Shown: positions 5,762-5,816 of the stretch, piece by piece
Position numbering within the stretch: position 1 is the first letter of the stretch
Layout of the letters: every line of letters starts with the position of its first letter
NCBI GenBank assembly: GCA_963602445.1
Contig: CAVCIY010000121.1
Coordinates: 1 to 5,816 of the forward strand
From: Alangreenwoodia sp963602445
GTDB lineage: Bacteria > Bacillota > Clostridia > Peptostreptococcales > Anaerovoracaceae
Length of the DNA: 5,816 bases
Direction: 5' to 3'
Position numbers and translations under genes: made by a program
Notes under the pieces: model-generated
What the model saw: only the letters and a program-made list of their open reading frames with translations
The model's database searches: none
What the model was told of the DNA's origin: nothing

Positions 5762-5798
5762 AAAAAACAGGCTGTCGCTTGTGCGACAGCCTGTTTTT
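5762..5798 (+). terminator. Strong rho-independent terminator, probably bidirectional
   Basis: CAGGCTGTCGC (5768-5778) pairs perfectly with GCGACAGCCTG (5783-5793) around a TTGT loop, followed by five T. An A-tract (5762-5767) on the left extends the stem and would act as the T-tract for transcription from the opposite side. It ends the ATPase transcript 56 bases after the stop codon. Confidence 0.95.
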
Positions 5799-5816
5799 GT
5801 GGCGCGCCATGTAGGA

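Noticed and set aside
5801..5808. GGCGCGCC (AscI site) after the terminator as a cloning scar
   Set aside because: A single 8-bp palindrome can occur naturally, and no vector-like sequence surrounds it.

Overview
The window looks like chromosomal DNA from a low-to-mid GC Gram-positive anaerobe of the Clostridia (Bacillota). The main reason is a secreted protein that ends in three S-layer homology (SLH) domains and carries InlB-type and SpaA/Cna-B-type surface modules. Supporting signs are strong AAGGGG/GGGAGG ribosome binding sites, near-consensus sigma-A promoters and AT-rich intergenic DNA. I cannot name the genus from sequence alone.

Layout: (1) 1-541 has no convincing gene. It begins with what may be the right half of a terminator. 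It then has a good promoter (184-212), a 9-bp tandem repeat at the predicted transcript start (222-272), and a leader of about 320 nt that ends in a run of small hairpins and a duplicated 11-mer next to the ribosome binding site. (2) 542-4192 encodes a 1216-residue surface protein: signal peptide, glycine-rich right-handed beta-helix, InlB/Listeria-Bacteroides repeat, an unassigned beta-rich domain, a SpaA/Cna-B-like domain with candidate isopeptide residues, and three SLH domains. (3) 4193-4395 is a short intergenic stretch. It holds two perfect 33-bp tandem repeats and two decaying copies; the start of the last copy forms the -35 box of the next promoter. (4) 4396-5706 encodes a 436-residue AAA+ ATPase of the AAA_14/DUF4143 (COG1373) type. 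Four 16-bp tandem repeats cross its stop codon, and a strong symmetrical terminator follows.

The two genes are co-oriented, but nothing in the sequence shows that they work together. The ATPase has its own promoter, and I see no clear terminator after the SLH gene, so some read-through is possible. I see no mobile element, CRISPR array or defence operon. The most unusual features are the three non-coding tandem repeat arrays with different periods (9, 33 and 16 bp), placed at the transcript start, at a promoter and across a stop codon. Next in interest is the long structured leader of the surface protein gene.
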